A model generated the notes under the pieces. It was not told where the DNA came from, made no database searches, and worked only from the letters and a program-made list of their open reading frames with translations. Both the position numbers and the translations under genes were made by a program. Positions 10,171-21,786 of a stretch of 64,000 nt of DNA are shown here, in pieces; position 1 is the stretch's first letter, and the number at the start of each line of letters is the position of its first letter. Origin of the DNA: Boesenbergia rotunda (taxonomy: Eukaryota > Streptophyta > Magnoliopsida > Zingiberales > Zingiberaceae); NCBI GenBank assembly GCA_024364735.1, contig JAGFNQ010009472.1:1-64000 (forward strand), read 5' to 3'.

Positions 10171-11519
10171 TGTTGGTGCAGGAAGCACCAGATCGAACCT
10201 TGTTTTGATATTGGCAAAGGATTCAAAGTTAAGGGTTATTTGTTGTCTAACAATGCTGCTTGAGAGTGCAGGAAACAAAGTCCTAGCGAAGGGCTGCTAG
10301 GCACTTGACGATGGGCTGTCAGGAAACCAAGTCCTGGCGAAGGGCTGCTGGGCAAAAACCAAGTCCTGGCGAAGGGCTGCTGGGCGAAACTCAAGACCTG
10401 GCGAAGGGCGGCTAGGTGAAAACCAAGTCCTGGCGAAGGGCTGCTAGGCGAAAACCAAGACCTGGCGAAGGGCTGCCGGGCAAAAGTCCAACTGGAGGAT
10501 CCGGTTGGCACCAGGTAAATTCTCCCGAGAGGAGTAGGTGAGGACGCGTTCCCCTTGAGGGAACATTAGGCGTCGGTTCGACCTAGGGCTCCATTTTGGA
10601 GACCAAAGTCAGAACCAAGACAGCCAAGGCTGTGTAAAATTAACTTATTAATTGCTGTTTTGGACTAACCCTGGATGCAAGACCGAGGGACTGTGTTTCT
10701 GCAGCTCAGAGAGCCTCAAAGTAGTGAGGCAGTAGCTGAGCAGGGTGCCCCGGATGTTTCGGGCGCCCCAGAGTCAACCCAAAGTCAGCAGAGCAAGGAA
10801 AAGCCCCGACAGCAGCACATTTGGGGGCGCCCCGGATGTTTCGGGCGCCCCGCGCGCATCGGGCGCCCCGCGTGTCGCGGGCGCCCACTGTGCCACGCCA
10901 CTGGCAGCTGCAGCAGCTCACCCTCACGAAGAAGATGAAGCCTTGACCGGTCAACCCGAGCGCCCCGCGCGCGTCGGGCGCCTCAGTCAACTGTTATCCC
11001 GAAGTCGAAGCGATCAGTCACGACCGAGAGCACGCCGGATCACAAGCCACGTGGGGGGGGGGGGGCGCCCCGAGCATCCCGGGCGCCCCCAGTCCTATAT
11101 AAAGGACCCTCGACCCTCTTCTTCAGCAAGAAAATTCTTCGGACACTTCCACGCTCTTCTGCTCTCGTACTTTGCTCCAGATACTGCCCAACTCGAGCCG
11201 ACGACGTCCCGCTGCCCCGAAATCTTCGATCTAATCCGGACGTCGGTAAAAGAAGAGCATAATTCTTGTTATATAAGTTTACTGCACTTATTCTGTATTC
11301 AATAATTGTAAACTGGTTTACGAACTTATAGAATTGCCCGCAGAAAACGGTCAACGACCGTGGGCCTTGGAGTAGGAGTCGACCCAGGCTCCAAACCAAG
11401 TAAAAATCTTGGTGTTCGCATTGTCTGATTTTAATTATTCCGCTACGCAATTGCTCTTTATTAAATCCGAACGATTTGCGACATTCACCCCCCCCTCTAT
11501 CGCATCTCTGGATCCAATA
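10171..11519 (+). repeat. 3' LTR of the pol-less copia element
   Basis: 1,349 bp, TGTTGG...CCAATA (last C of the usual CCAACA changed to T), followed by the CTTAG target copy. The hairpin array is at 10282-10480 and the TATA box at 11096-11103. It has a 13-base G-run near 11053 where the 5' LTR has seven. Confidence 0.93.
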
Positions 11520-12694
11520 CTTAGGCTTGGTCTGGGTGCTACGGACTCCTAACCAAGAATCAAAACGTTAATACCTCGCAGTGCTGCGGATGCCCGAGGT
11601 ACTTAGGCTTGGTCTGGGTGCTACGGACTACCAACCAAGAATCAAAACCCAAATACCTCGCGGTGCAGCGGATGCCCAGGCTACTTAGGCTTGGTCTGGG
11701 TGCTACAGACTCTTAGCAAAGAATTAAAACCCTAATACCTCGCGGTGCTGCGGATGCCCGGGGTACTTAACCTTGGTCTGGGTGCTACGGACTCCCAACC
11801 ATGAATCAAGACCCTAATACCTCGCAGTGTTGCGGATGCCCGGGGTACTTAAGCTTGGCCTGGGTGTTACGGGCTCCCAACCAAAAATCAAAAACCCTAA
11901 TAACTCGCAGTGCTGCAGATGCCCGGGGTACTTAGGATTGGTCTGGGTGTTGCGGACCCTCAGCCAAGAATACAAAACCCTAATACCTCGCGGTGCGGCG
12001 GATGCCCGGGGTACTTAGGCTTAGCTTAGGTGCTACGAACTCCCAGCCAAGAATCAAAACCCTAATACCTCGCGGTGCTGCGAATGCTCGGGATACATAG
12101 GCTTGGTCTGGGTGCTGCGAACCCCCAACCAAGAATCCAAAACCCTAATATCTCGCGGTGCTGAGGATGCCCGGGGTACTTAGGCTTGGTCTGGGTGGTA
12201 CGAACTACTAGCCAAGAACCAAAACCCTAATACCTCGCGGTGCTGCGGATGCCCGGGGTACTTAGACTTGGTCTGGGTGCTACGAGTTCCCAACCAAGAA
12301 TCAAAAACTCTAATAACTCGCGGTGCTGTAGATGCCCAGGGTACTTAGGCTTAGTCTGGGTGCTTCGGACTCCTAACCAAGAATCAAATACCCTAATACC
12401 TCGCGGTGCTGCGGATGCCCGGGGTACTTAGTCTTGGTTTGGGTGCTACAGACTCCCAACCATGAATCAAAACCCTAATACCTTGCGGTGCTACGGATGC
12501 CCGGGGTACTTAGGCTTGGTCTGGGTGCTACAGACTGCCAGCCAAGAAATAAAACCCTAATACCTCGCGGTGCTGCGGATGCCCGGGGTACTTAGACTTG
12601 GTCTCGGTGCTACGGGCTCCCAACCAAGAATCAAAAACCCTAATACCTCGTGGTGCTGTAGATGCTCGGGGTATTTAGGCTTGGTCTGGGTGCT
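11520..12694 (+). repeat. 83-bp satellite array, block 3
   Basis: About 14 monomers in the same orientation as blocks 1 and 2. Bounded on the left by the CTTAG copy of the copia insertion and on the right by the GTGCT copy (12690-12694) of the next insertion. Confidence 0.92.
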
Positions 12695-14217
12695 TGATAA
12701 CCGTTTTAGTCGTGTTACGATTTCAAATACAATTAAAGTATCGAACTCCCCTAAACTAATGTAGTATAGAGTAACTCGAGTCGTCTCTCTCAAAGAATGT
12801 AATGATAGGTTAATAATCTTAGGATTCCAAGTTATTGCTTCTGGATTTTGGATATGAAACTGGGTTTGTATTTGAACGCTAAGACTACGAAATAAAATAG
12901 CAAAACAAGTATGAAATCTAATCCTAATTAATGAAAGACAATGCGAGTAAAGGAGATCTAATCTAATCTAAACTATACTTACAGAAAAGAAAAGGACAAC
13001 TTGAAATAAAGCATTGACGAAACTAAACATGGAGCAAATCCTACAGCATTAAAGAAATCTAATCTAACCTAACTTAATTGAATGTAAATGAGACATATAA
13101 CTTAAAGCAATGGGAAAAGCAATACAAAATAAAAGTTAAGCAACTAAGAAACATCACAATTGAAAGTTTTGTTCTAACAGGCATCTAACCAAACACAAGA
13201 TAGGCATGCTGTAAATTGATTCAAGTACATGCAATTTTAAATGGGAAAGATCCATCCAATACAAACATTCATCATCAAACACATAACATTCAACTACATC
13301 AAACAAATCAAACAATCTGATGAAGGCTGTCGGAATGGATCTGAAAAACTACTGTGAAGGAGTGTGAAGGGCTGCTGCCGCATCTGATGAAGGAGTGGCT
13401 GCCCCTAGGGTTTGCGGATGAGGAATGAAGAAGAAGGAGAAGTGGAGGTGGAGAAGAAGCTCCGGCCGGCGGCAGCGAGGTGGAGGAAGAAACCGCCGGC
13501 CCCTTCGTGGCGGTGGATGAGATGGAGGAAGAAGATGATAGCCTCCCCCCTTTCTCTATCCCCGGATCAGATCGAGATCCCCTTCTTTACTTCTCCTTTC
13601 CACCCTTGATTTTCTCTGATGAGTGGCTGAGATCACTTGCAAGGAAACTCCATCAATCGTCGTTGCCAGATTCAAGTGGAGGGTTGTGATGACCCGTGCA
13701 TCCGATTGCATCTGGACAGCTATTGATCGGACTGAATGGCTCTGGATCGGTTTGGATGCTCCCTGATCGGTCTGGGGACTGATCAGAAGCCTCCCTGATC
13801 GGTCTGGGGACCGATCAGGATGTGATCAGTAGCTAAAATTTAGAATTCCTCTGTGCCATCTCTTCCTGATCGGTCTGGGGATTGATCAGGCCTTCCCTGA
13901 TCGGTTTGGGGACCGATCAGGCCTTCCCTGATCGGTCTGGGGACCGATCAGGCCTTCAACAGAATGAGATTGGAGTCTGATGTCGTTCTTTATGGATCCG
14001 TCTTCACCCCGAATGTGCCCCTTTTGATTCGATGATGCTCAAGCTTTCCAAAAATCCAATAGAATGAAATATGATTGCGAAAATGTAGGAAAATTAATTA
14101 ACCAATGAAAATACATCCTATTAATAATTATGCATCATTTCATAAACAAATACACCTCAGAGCCCCACATTTCCCCACTAATGGCATAAAATTTATCGAT
14201 CAAATTGCTAGTTATCA
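12695..14217 (-). repeat. 3' LTR (left copy) of the minus-strand non-autonomous element
   Basis: Starts TGATAACCGTTTTAGT and ends AGTTATCA on the plus strand. It contains a GGAGGAAG-rich stretch (13430-13560) and five palindromic 24-bp units of the type CTGATCGGTC-TGGG-GACCGATCAG at 13763-13951. The short ORFs seen here occur again in the right LTR and are not genes. Confidence 0.92.
13763..13951 (-). repeat. CCGATCAG palindrome array in the left LTR
   Basis: Five 24-bp inverted repeats (10-bp arms, 4-base loop TGGG), in two groups separated by about 60 bp. Some units carry single changes in one arm (GACTGATCAG, GATTGATCAG). The right LTR has four units at 20872-21028, two of which read CTGGTGACCAATCAG. 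Function unknown; the position in U3 suggests a regulatory or RNA-structural role. Confidence 0.8.
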
Positions 14218-14235
14218 CACCCCGACACTTAATTC
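14218..14235 (-). other. polypurine tract of the minus-strand element
   Basis: On the minus strand GAATTAAGTGTCGGGGTG directly precedes the 3' LTR. The related element at 34476 has CGAGACGCTCAAGGTTAAGTGTC at the corresponding point (near 42242-42264), where its sequence breaks off. Confidence 0.7.
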
Positions 14236-15719
14236 TTGCACGTCTCGAGCAAGCAAACAAAACTAAAAGAAAAACAAAATATCTCCCGAACATTACATCC
14301 TCTAACGATACTTGAAAATAATAAAAGAAGGTTACTTAGGATCATCAAGTCTCAAGAATCCATGTATTTATGGTTCCAAATCTCACATAAGTCAAAAGGC
14401 ATGGTAATTTCAATCAACTTGAATAAACTAAGCATGACAAAAACCTCACAGGATAGATATATGCACTGATGCTCACAAAAATAATAAATATGAAAGTGGA
14501 GTTCTCTCAAAGCATGCATGACATTGCACTACCATATGCTTGCTTATTTTCTACTTCTCCACTACTATAGCATAAGTACACAAATCAAGAGGACTTTTCA
14601 ATGACTAATGATGAAACCAAGTGCTGATAAAAGAACAAGAAAGGTAGATAACAAAGGAGATCACAGAGAATATGAGAGCATTGGGGTAATCAACATGATG
14701 TATACAATTAAACCATATGCCAAAATAAAAACTCAACCAAACATCCAAACTCAAAATTCTCCTTGTACATTCTCAATGCAATACACAACAACCACTTAAA
14801 ACATCTCTAAAAATGCATGTATGTATTAACAACGTAACTCTTGAATTTCTCTCAACAATAATATCAAGAGTACACATCAAGAAATATTCTTTCTTGTTCA
14901 TCACTAACAAAATCTTAAATGCTTGAATTTTTTTTCACTCTCTTTATTTTTCATTCTTTTCTCTTTTTTTCACTTTTTTTCTTCATTTCTCTCTCTCTTT
15001 TTTTTTCACAGAGAGATTTTTTTTCTTTATATTTTTTTTCTTTTTTTTTGTACATAGAGAATTTTTTTTTTCAACAAATATTCGTCCATACACACTTGTC
15101 TTCCCCCCCCCACACTTAAAACTTGCCTCAGACAATGTACAAAGCATGGTAACATCTAAAACTCACAATAATAGAGGCTAATAATAAACAAATAAAAATA
15201 TAACTCATCATGCAATCACCCCATGCTCTCATGCTCAAAGGAAGAATAAGCTAATAAAGATATGACAGTGAGAATGTAATGACAATGAGAAGATCTGACA
15301 AAGGAAAGATAATGAAACATGAAAACAATATGTGAAATGCTCACTGTGACAATAGCAAAGTAGAGGGAAAACTAAGAGATCAACAAGAAAGTTTGCCTCC
15401 ATCGTATTCATGTCAGTTTATGCTATTGTAATTTCAAAAAGAATCAAAGCAAGTTCTAGAGTGTCAAGTATCACAAATGCTATCACACATAAGAGGATTA
15501 AGGATAAGCATGGGAATATCCTCACTAGGTGAACAATAAAATGTCATGCTTAATCTAACAAGATAGAGTCCATCACCACAACAAATGACTAAATGCAATT
15601 AATGTCCCCAAGCATACCAAGGAAACCAAAACTCAATAGTCAGACTTAACCATCTTTTATGATTCTCAAAGCATAATAAAGGAATATGTAAGAAGATACA
15701 ACTGAAAATCAAGTAAGGT
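14236..15719 (-). other. 3' non-coding region of the minus-strand element
   Basis: No gene found. On the minus strand it follows the stop of the large ORF and contains an A-rich low-complexity stretch (14925-15090) and a second AAGTGTGGGGG tract near 15105. The equivalent region of the element at 34476 is 39249-42262, with AAGTGTGGGGGAG near 39785-39798. Confidence 0.6.
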
Positions 15720-16847
15720 TTATTCAAGACCAAACAAAATGCAAAATGAGGAAGCAAAGCATGAATGCAAAGTATAAAAGCAAACAAACATGCAAGTATA
15801 AACATGAAGAAAAATAAGAAAAGGAAAGAAAAGGAACAAACTCTCCTTTATTCCTGGCTGCTGGAGTCGGTTTAGGAGTAGCATCCATCCCGGTAGTGGT
15901 GGGGTTCGGGTAGTCGAGAGAGCATTCCTCACATGATTACTGTGATAGTGCACTGCTCCCCCACACTTCGACTTTACATAAGTGTGTTCCGGTGGTCGAA
16001 GGCGATTCAGGTATAAAATCCACTCTTGGGGTAAATAGTTACAAGTCAAAGTGAATTCAACCCCTCCCACTGCATGCTCTTTAGAAGACCTTTCGGGAGG
16101 TTGTAGGCTATTTAATTTGAGTACCCACTCGAGAATCCTACGAGACCCTGCAAAATCATGAATAGAAAATACTTCCCGCACACATGCATGGTAAGGAAGA
16201 CATGAAATACAAACAACCTCTACATAAAATGTATCCAGAAATGAATCACAATCAATAAAATCAACTTTGGGTACCTCCATGAATTTTTCACAATTAATTT
16301 CTGTACATGATGTATCAAGACATGCATCACAGCCAATAAATGTATCAACAATTTCACCACAGCCAACAAAGTTAACACTGGGTACATCCATGAATTTTTT
16401 GTTGGATCGAGAATAACGATAGAGGGGGGGGGGTGAATATCGTAAACCATTTCGGATTTAGAGAGAGTATGCACAGCGAAAAATTAACACGAAAATCAAA
16501 CGCAAACACCACGATTTACTTGGTTCGGAGTCGCGGTCAGCTCCTACTCCAAGGCCCACGGTCGTTGATCGTTTACTGCGGGCAATTCTATATGTGCGCA
16601 AAAAGGTTTACAGACAGATATTACAATTGTAGTACAATAAACTTAAAAGGACAGCTCTTCATTACTGACGTCTGGTGTGGAATGTATCTCGGAGCGGAGG
16701 GACATCATCGGAGCTTGTATCTCGAGTTGGGAGGTTTCCGGAGCAGAGCGCTTGAGTAGAAGAGCGTATTGGCGTTGGAAGCAGTTGTTCCTGAAGCCTT
16801 GGGGTCGAGGGGCTTTTTATAGCCTCCCGGGGCGCCCTGAGCGTTGG

Positions 16848-16868
16848 CCCCCCCCCCCCCCCCCCCCC
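16848..16868. repeat. 21-base C homopolymer
   Basis: Twenty-one consecutive C bases within the solo LTR, where related LTRs have a GGCGCC motif followed by ACGTGTCA. It may be real slippage or an assembly error. Confidence 0.9.
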
Positions 16869-17458
16869 ACGTGTCAATCGATCCGGTTAAGTCTCGGTCA
16901 GCCGTTATCCCTCCAGGATCGGGCTGAGGTTTGACCAGGGGTGCCCGGGACGCAGGGCGCGCCCGGGATGCAGGGGGCGCCCTAGTTGACTCTTTCAGCG
17001 GGCTTCTCGGCTGGATAAGTTTTATCCACTTCGTTAGCTTGAGCTCGGGGCGCCCAAGGCATCCGAGGCACCCGGGAGCACGGGGGCACCCGGGAGCATG
17101 GGGGCGCCCCCCAGTGAGCTTCCGAAGCGTTTTCTTGCTTAACTTGTTTTGCCTTGACCTTGGGGGCGTCCGGGACCTCCGGGGCGCCCTGTCCAGCTGC
17201 TGCCCCTCTCCTTTGGGGCGTTCTGAGCTGCAGAAACTTGTTCCTTCGGTCCTGTATCCAGGGTTAGTCCAAAACAACACAAAGCAATAAATTTTTAGGT
17301 TCATACAGCCTTAGCTGTCTTGGTTCTGACTTTGGGTCTCCATAATGGAGTCCTAGGTCGAACCGACGCCTACTGTTCCCTCGACGGGGAACGCGTCCTC
17401 ACCTACTCCTCTCAGGAGAATTTACCTGTTGCCAACCGGCTCCTTCGGTTAGACTTTT

Positions 17459-17785
17459 GCCTAGCAGTCCTTTGCCAGGTCTTCGTTTCCAAGAAGTCCT
17501 TCGCATGGTGCCTAGCTGTCCTTCGCTAGGGCTTTGTTTCCTGGCAGTCCTTCGCCAGGTGCCTAGCTGTCCTTTGCTAGGGCTTTGTATCCTGGTAGTC
17601 CTTCGCCAGGTGCCTAGAAGCCCTTCGCTAGGACTTTGTTTCCTGGCAGTCCTTCGCTAGGTGCCTAGCAGCCCTTCGCTAGGACTTTGTTTCCTGGCAG
17701 TCCTTCGCCAGGTGCCTAGCAGCCCTTCGCTAGGACTTTGTTTTCTGGCAGTCCTTCGCCAGGTGCCTAGCAGCCCTTCGCTAGG
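17459..17785 (-). repeat. U3 hairpin array with alternating covarying stems
   Basis: Units of about 52 bp, each made of two 20-bp stem-loops: CCTGGCAGTCCTTCGCCAGG and CCTAGCAGCCCTTCGCTAGG. At the same stem position a G-C pair in one replaces an A-T pair in the other, so pairing is kept. A few units at the distal end are degenerate (for example CCTAGAAG..GCTAGG). Confidence 0.82.
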
Positions 17786-19757
17786 ACTTTGTTTCTGCAC
17801 ACTTGAGTAATTATTAGATCACAAATAACACTTAACTTTGAATTCTTTGCCAATATCAAAACAAGGTTCGATATGGTGCTTCCTGCACCAACATTTTTCA
17901 CAATCAGGCTCAATACAAGATGAATCAAGAGATGTATCACAACCAATAATAGGTATCTCAATGAATTTTTCTAAACAATGAGGAGAAATACTTACCTGAT
18001 CGTGCTGAAGAATACCTAGAGGTTCTACAAAAGTAGATGTGACTGTTGCTTACTCCTCGTCAAGAACAGGTTCCATCTCAGGCTCAAGTTCTGGTGGACA
18101 TTCAACTAACTCAGGTGATTCTTGGGTTCTTGCTTCCACCATGCAAGTCCCTACACTTTCATACTGATTCTCTGAATCTTCTAATGCATCAGTCAATGGT
18201 GGTGGTCCCTGGGGCTCAGTGCAATCCCCTACACCTATAGATTCATCGGCAACGCATTCTTTATCAACCATATCTACAACAACCATATTAGAAAAATTAG
18301 GACCATCAATAACTATATCATCACAAAATAAAAGATGAGAAGGGTCCTGTAGTGCTTCAGAATCAAGTCCAAGGCTGTCACAAGTTTTTCCATCCATCTC
18401 TTCCACTGCTTCTATAGATGATGACTGCCCAGTAGGTATGAGTGGTCCCTGGGGCTCAGTGCAATCCCCTACACTCTCAAACCTATCCTCTGAAGGCATC
18501 TCAATCCATATAGGTGGTCCCTGGGGCTTAGTGCAATCCCCTACACCTATAGAATTATCTGCAACAAAAATGAGTCAGATACAGTCTTCAAATCTTCAGC
18601 CTCCCCCGTAGCTAACACCTCCTCTGCCTCATCCGAACTAGAATATCCTCTCTGAGCATCGATCCTGGTCCCTGCAGTCTGCATCTGACTAATGGTGGAG
18701 GATATCGGTCTAATTGGTTGCTCTATGTTCTGACTGGAAACATCAGTCCTACTCTAAAACTGTCCATAGTCTTCCTGATGCTGCTGAAATGGAGCGTTAC
18801 ATTGCTGAAAATCCTTCTCAAATTGCTGCTGAAGATGAGCACTAAGCTAAGCGCTGAACTGAGCGCTAAGCTGCTGAAAATTTTTCTCATGTTGTTGAAG
18901 AAATTGAGTGACAAAGGGCTCCAAAGTGAGTGGAAGCTCCGGTTCTTGTTGCTGAACCGGATGTGACCATGAAGGCATAAGATCATCCTGGAATGTCTGT
19001 ACGTTCTGATATGCTGGATATGGCTCAGTAAATTGACTTTGTGTATCCTCATACCTGAAATATGAATTATCTCCCCAATTAGAATCATAAGAATTAGAAA
19101 ATGAGATATACCTATCTGACTGTTGAGGTTGTTGAAAATCAGTTTGACAACTTGGTGGAGGTTGCTGAAGAATGTGACTCTGGAATTGCTGATCTGCTTG
19201 CTGAAAGTGTTGGTTGAAAGGTTGAACATTCTGGGGCTGTGAAGATGGAAAATCTTGCTGAAAATTCTGGAATGGTGGCTGATAAACTTGCTGTGAATGT
19301 GGTCATCCTTGCTGATGATAATTGAATGGTTGTTCGAACTCTTGGAAACTCTACTGAAACTGCTGTTGTGGCTGCTGAAATGGTTGAAAATCTTGCTGAA
19401 AATCTGAATAGGGCTGCTGAAATTCTTGAAAAGACTGAAATTGTGGCTGCCCTTGCTGAAATTGATAATCTGGTTGTTGAAATTTGAGTGGGACTGTTGA
19501 AAATATTCGTTTTGCTGCTGAAATTGTTGACACGGCTGCTGGTAAGTAGATGTATAAGCGTTTGTCCTTTGTTGGCACTCCTTCAGCTTAAACAAACCTT
19601 TTAACTCCATCAAAAATTTGATCTCTAACTGTTCATTTGAAGACATTTTGAACCTGCAGTCCTGTCACAAAACAAACAAAATGGCAGCACCCGTGTACAA
19701 AAGGATAAAGCAAATAAGAATAGAATCAAATCCTAAAATTATCAAACACCACTACAC

Positions 19758-19775
19758 TCCCTGGCAACGGCACCA
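19758..19775 (-). other. primer binding site of the minus-strand element
   Basis: On the minus strand TGGTGCCGTTGCCAGGGA follows the 5' LTR end by four bases. It differs by two bases from the TGGCACCGTTGCCGGGGA site of the element at 34476. This primer site type is well known in Athila/Tat-like gypsy elements. Confidence 0.88.
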
Positions 19776-19779
19776 AATT

Positions 19780-21294
19780 TGATAACCGTTTTAGTCACGT
19801 TACGGTTTCAAATACAATTAAAGTATCGAACTCCCCTAAACTAATGTTGTATAGAGTAACTCGAGTCGTCTCTCTCAAGGAATGTAATGATAGGTTAATA
19901 ATCTTAGGATTCCAAGTTATTGCTTCTGGATTTTGGATATGAAACTGAGTTTGTATTTGAACGCTAAGACTACGAAATGAAATAGCAAAATGAGTATGAA
20001 ATCTAATCCTAATTAATGAAAGACAATGCGAGTAAAGGAGATCTAATCTAATCTAAACTATACTTGCAGAAAAGAAAAGGACAACTTGAAATAAAGCATT
20101 GACGAAACTAAACATAGAGCAAATCCTACAGCATTAAAGAAATCTAATCTAACCTAACTTAATTGCATGTAAATGAGACATACAACTTAAAGCAATGGGA
20201 AAAGTAATACAAAATAAAAGTTAAGCAACTAAGAAACATCACAATTGAAAGTTTTGTTCTAAGAGGCATTTAACCAAACACAAGATAGGCATGTTGTAAA
20301 TTGATTCAAGTATGTGCAATTTGAAATGGGAAAGATCCATCCAATACAAACATTCATCATCAAACACATAACATTCAACTACATCAAACAAATCAAGCAA
20401 TCTGATGAAGGCTGCCGGAATGGATATGAAAAACTGTTGTGAAGGAATGTGAAGGGCTGCTGCCGCATCTGATGAAGGAGTGGTTGCCCAATCTGATGAA
20501 GGAGTGGCTGCCCCTAGGGTTTGCGGATGAGGAATGAAGAAGAAGGAGAAGTGGAGGTGGAGAAGAAGCTCCGGCCGACGGCAGCGAGGTGGAGGAAGGA
20601 ACCGCCGGCCCCTTCGTGGCGATGGATGAGATAGAGGAAGAAGATGATAGCCTCCCCCCTTTCTCTGTCCCCGGATCAGATCGAGATCCCCTTCTTTACT
20701 TCTCCTTTCCACCCTTGATTTCCTCTGATGAGTGGCTGAGATCACTTGCAAGGAAACTCCATCAATCGTCGTTGCCAGATTCAAGTGGAGGGTTGTGATG
20801 ACCCACGCATCCGATCGCATCTGGACAGCTATTAATCGGACTGAATGTCTCTGGATCGGTCTGAATGCTCCCTGATCGGTCTGGGGACCGATCAGGATGT
20901 GATCAGTAGCTAAAATTCAGAATTTCTCTGTGCCATCTCTTCCTGATCGGTCTGGGGACCGATCAGGCCTTCCCTGATCGGTCTGGTGACCAATCAGGCC
21001 TTCCCTAATCGATCTGGTGACCAATCAGGCCTTCAACAGAATGAGATTGAAGTCTGATGTCATTCTTTATGGATCCGTCTTCACCCTGGATGTGCCCCTT
21101 TTGATTCGATGATGCACAAGCTGTCCAAAAATCCAATAGAATGAAATATGATTGCGAAAATGTAGGAAAATTAATTAACCAATAAAAATACATCCTATTA
21201 ATAATTATGCTTCATTTCATAAACAAATACACCCCAGAGCCCCAAATTTCCCCACTAATGGCACAAAATTTATCTATCAAATTGCTAGTTATCA
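19780..21294 (-). repeat. 5' LTR (right copy) of the minus-strand non-autonomous element
   Basis: 1,515 bp, pairing with 12695-14217. It differs from its partner by scattered substitutions, an extra stretch near 20485 (AATCTGATGAAGGAGTGG present twice) and one fewer palindromic unit (20872-21028). It directly precedes the PBS in the minus sense. Confidence 0.92.
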
Positions 21295-21786
21295 GTGCTG
21301 CAAACCCCCAGCCAAGAATCCAAAACCCTAATACCTCGCGGTGTTGCGGATGCCCGGGGTACTTAGGCTTGGTCTGGGTGCCACGGACTCTCATTCAAGA
21401 ATCAAAACCCTATTACCTCGCGGTGCTGCAGATGCCCGGGGTACTTAGGTTTGGTTTGGGTGCTACGGGCTCCCAACCAAGAATCAAAAACCCTAATACC
21501 TCGCGGTGTTGCGGATGCCCGGGGTACTTAGGCTTGGTCTGGATGCTACGGACTTCCAACCAAGAATCAAAAACCCTAATACCTTGCCGTGCTGCGGATG
21601 CCCGGGGTACTTAGGCTTGGTCCGGGTGCTACGGGCTCCCAACCAAGAATCAAAAACCCTAATACCTCGCGATGCTGCGGATGCCCGGGGAACTTAGGCT
21701 TGGTCTGGGAGCTACGGACGCTCGACTATGTAATCGAGATCCTGATTCCTCGCGGTACTGCGGGTGCCTGGGATACTTAGGCACTG
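21295..21786 (+). repeat. 83-bp satellite array, block 4 (end of array)
   Basis: About six monomers, the last two degenerate (CTCGACTATGTAATCGAGAT, GCGGGTGCCTGGGATACTTAG). Same orientation as the other blocks. Beyond 21786 the repeat is lost. Confidence 0.9.

Larger units (their letters stand above)
4363..11519 (+). mobile_element. complete pol-less copia element (SIRE/Maximus-like, gag only)
   Basis: A 7,157-bp LTR retrotransposon with both LTRs, PBS, an open gag and PPT, flanked by a perfect 5-bp duplication CTTAG (4358-4362 and 11520-11524) within the satellite. The internal region (5802-10170) encodes only Gag; there is no protease, integrase, reverse transcriptase or RNase H in any frame. 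The two LTRs differ at roughly twenty sites by eye plus two length changes, so insertion is fairly recent. It must rely on enzymes from a related autonomous element, a role the family at 48632 could have filled. Structure resembles published gag-only (TR-GAG) elements. Confidence 0.92.
16400..17893 (-). mobile_element. solo LTR, SIRE-like copia, nested inside the large ORF
   Basis: 1,494 bp, TGTTGGATCGAG...CACCAACA, flanked by TTTTT on both sides (16395-16399 and 17894-17898). It splits the codons of a Cys-Glu-Lys-Phe repeat in the host element's ORF, which reads through once the LTR and one TTTTT are removed. It has GGCGCC motifs (16830-17190), a 21-base C-run (16848-16868) and a long hairpin array (17459-17785). 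Confidence 0.92.
15720..19646 (-). pseudogene. large unrecognised retrotransposon protein, disrupted copy
   Basis: Read on the minus strand from ATG at 19646. The N-terminus (MSSNEQLEIK) leads into an FQ-rich low-complexity region containing STYQQPCQQFQQ. Frameshifts break the FQ region (continuing in another frame at 19578-19351). After it come VGDCTEPQGP repeats with DLDSE/LLFCDDIVIDGPNFSN (18499-18050), then Cys-Glu-Lys-x-x-x-EVP repeats of about 27 residues interrupted by the solo LTR at 16400-17893. The frame resumes at 16394 and ends at 15720 with three repeats WVLKLNSLQPPE, WILYLNRLRPPE and WMLLLNRLQQPG, then a hydrophobic segment (LFLFFPFLIFLHVYTCMFV) that could span a membrane. The order matches the copy at 36976-39248. 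I do not recognise the family; no enzyme motif is seen. Confidence 0.75.
12695..21294 (-). mobile_element. complete non-autonomous LTR element encoding an unrecognised protein, minus strand
   Basis: 8,600 bp including a nested 1.5-kb solo LTR. LTRs of 1,523 and 1,515 bp (TGATAACCG...GTTATCA on the plus strand) are flanked by a perfect GTGCT duplication (12690-12694, 21295-21299) inside the satellite. PBS at 19758-19775 and PPT at 14218-14235 place the coding sense on the minus strand. The PBS resembles those of Athila/Tat gypsy elements. No gag domain, protease, RT or integrase is visible; the only coding region (15720-19646) specifies the same unusual protein as the element at 34476, although the LTRs are unrelated. 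Confidence 0.9.

Noticed and set aside
13412..13689. Glu-rich ORFs in the 12695 LTR as a gene
   Set aside because: The same frames recur in the other LTR at 20521-20798; they are part of the LTR sequence.
18723..19646. The 307-codon minus-strand ORF as a single intact protein
   Set aside because: After about 60 codons its FQ-rich sequence moves to another frame; the long Ser/Phe-rich remainder is an out-of-frame reading of the repeat.
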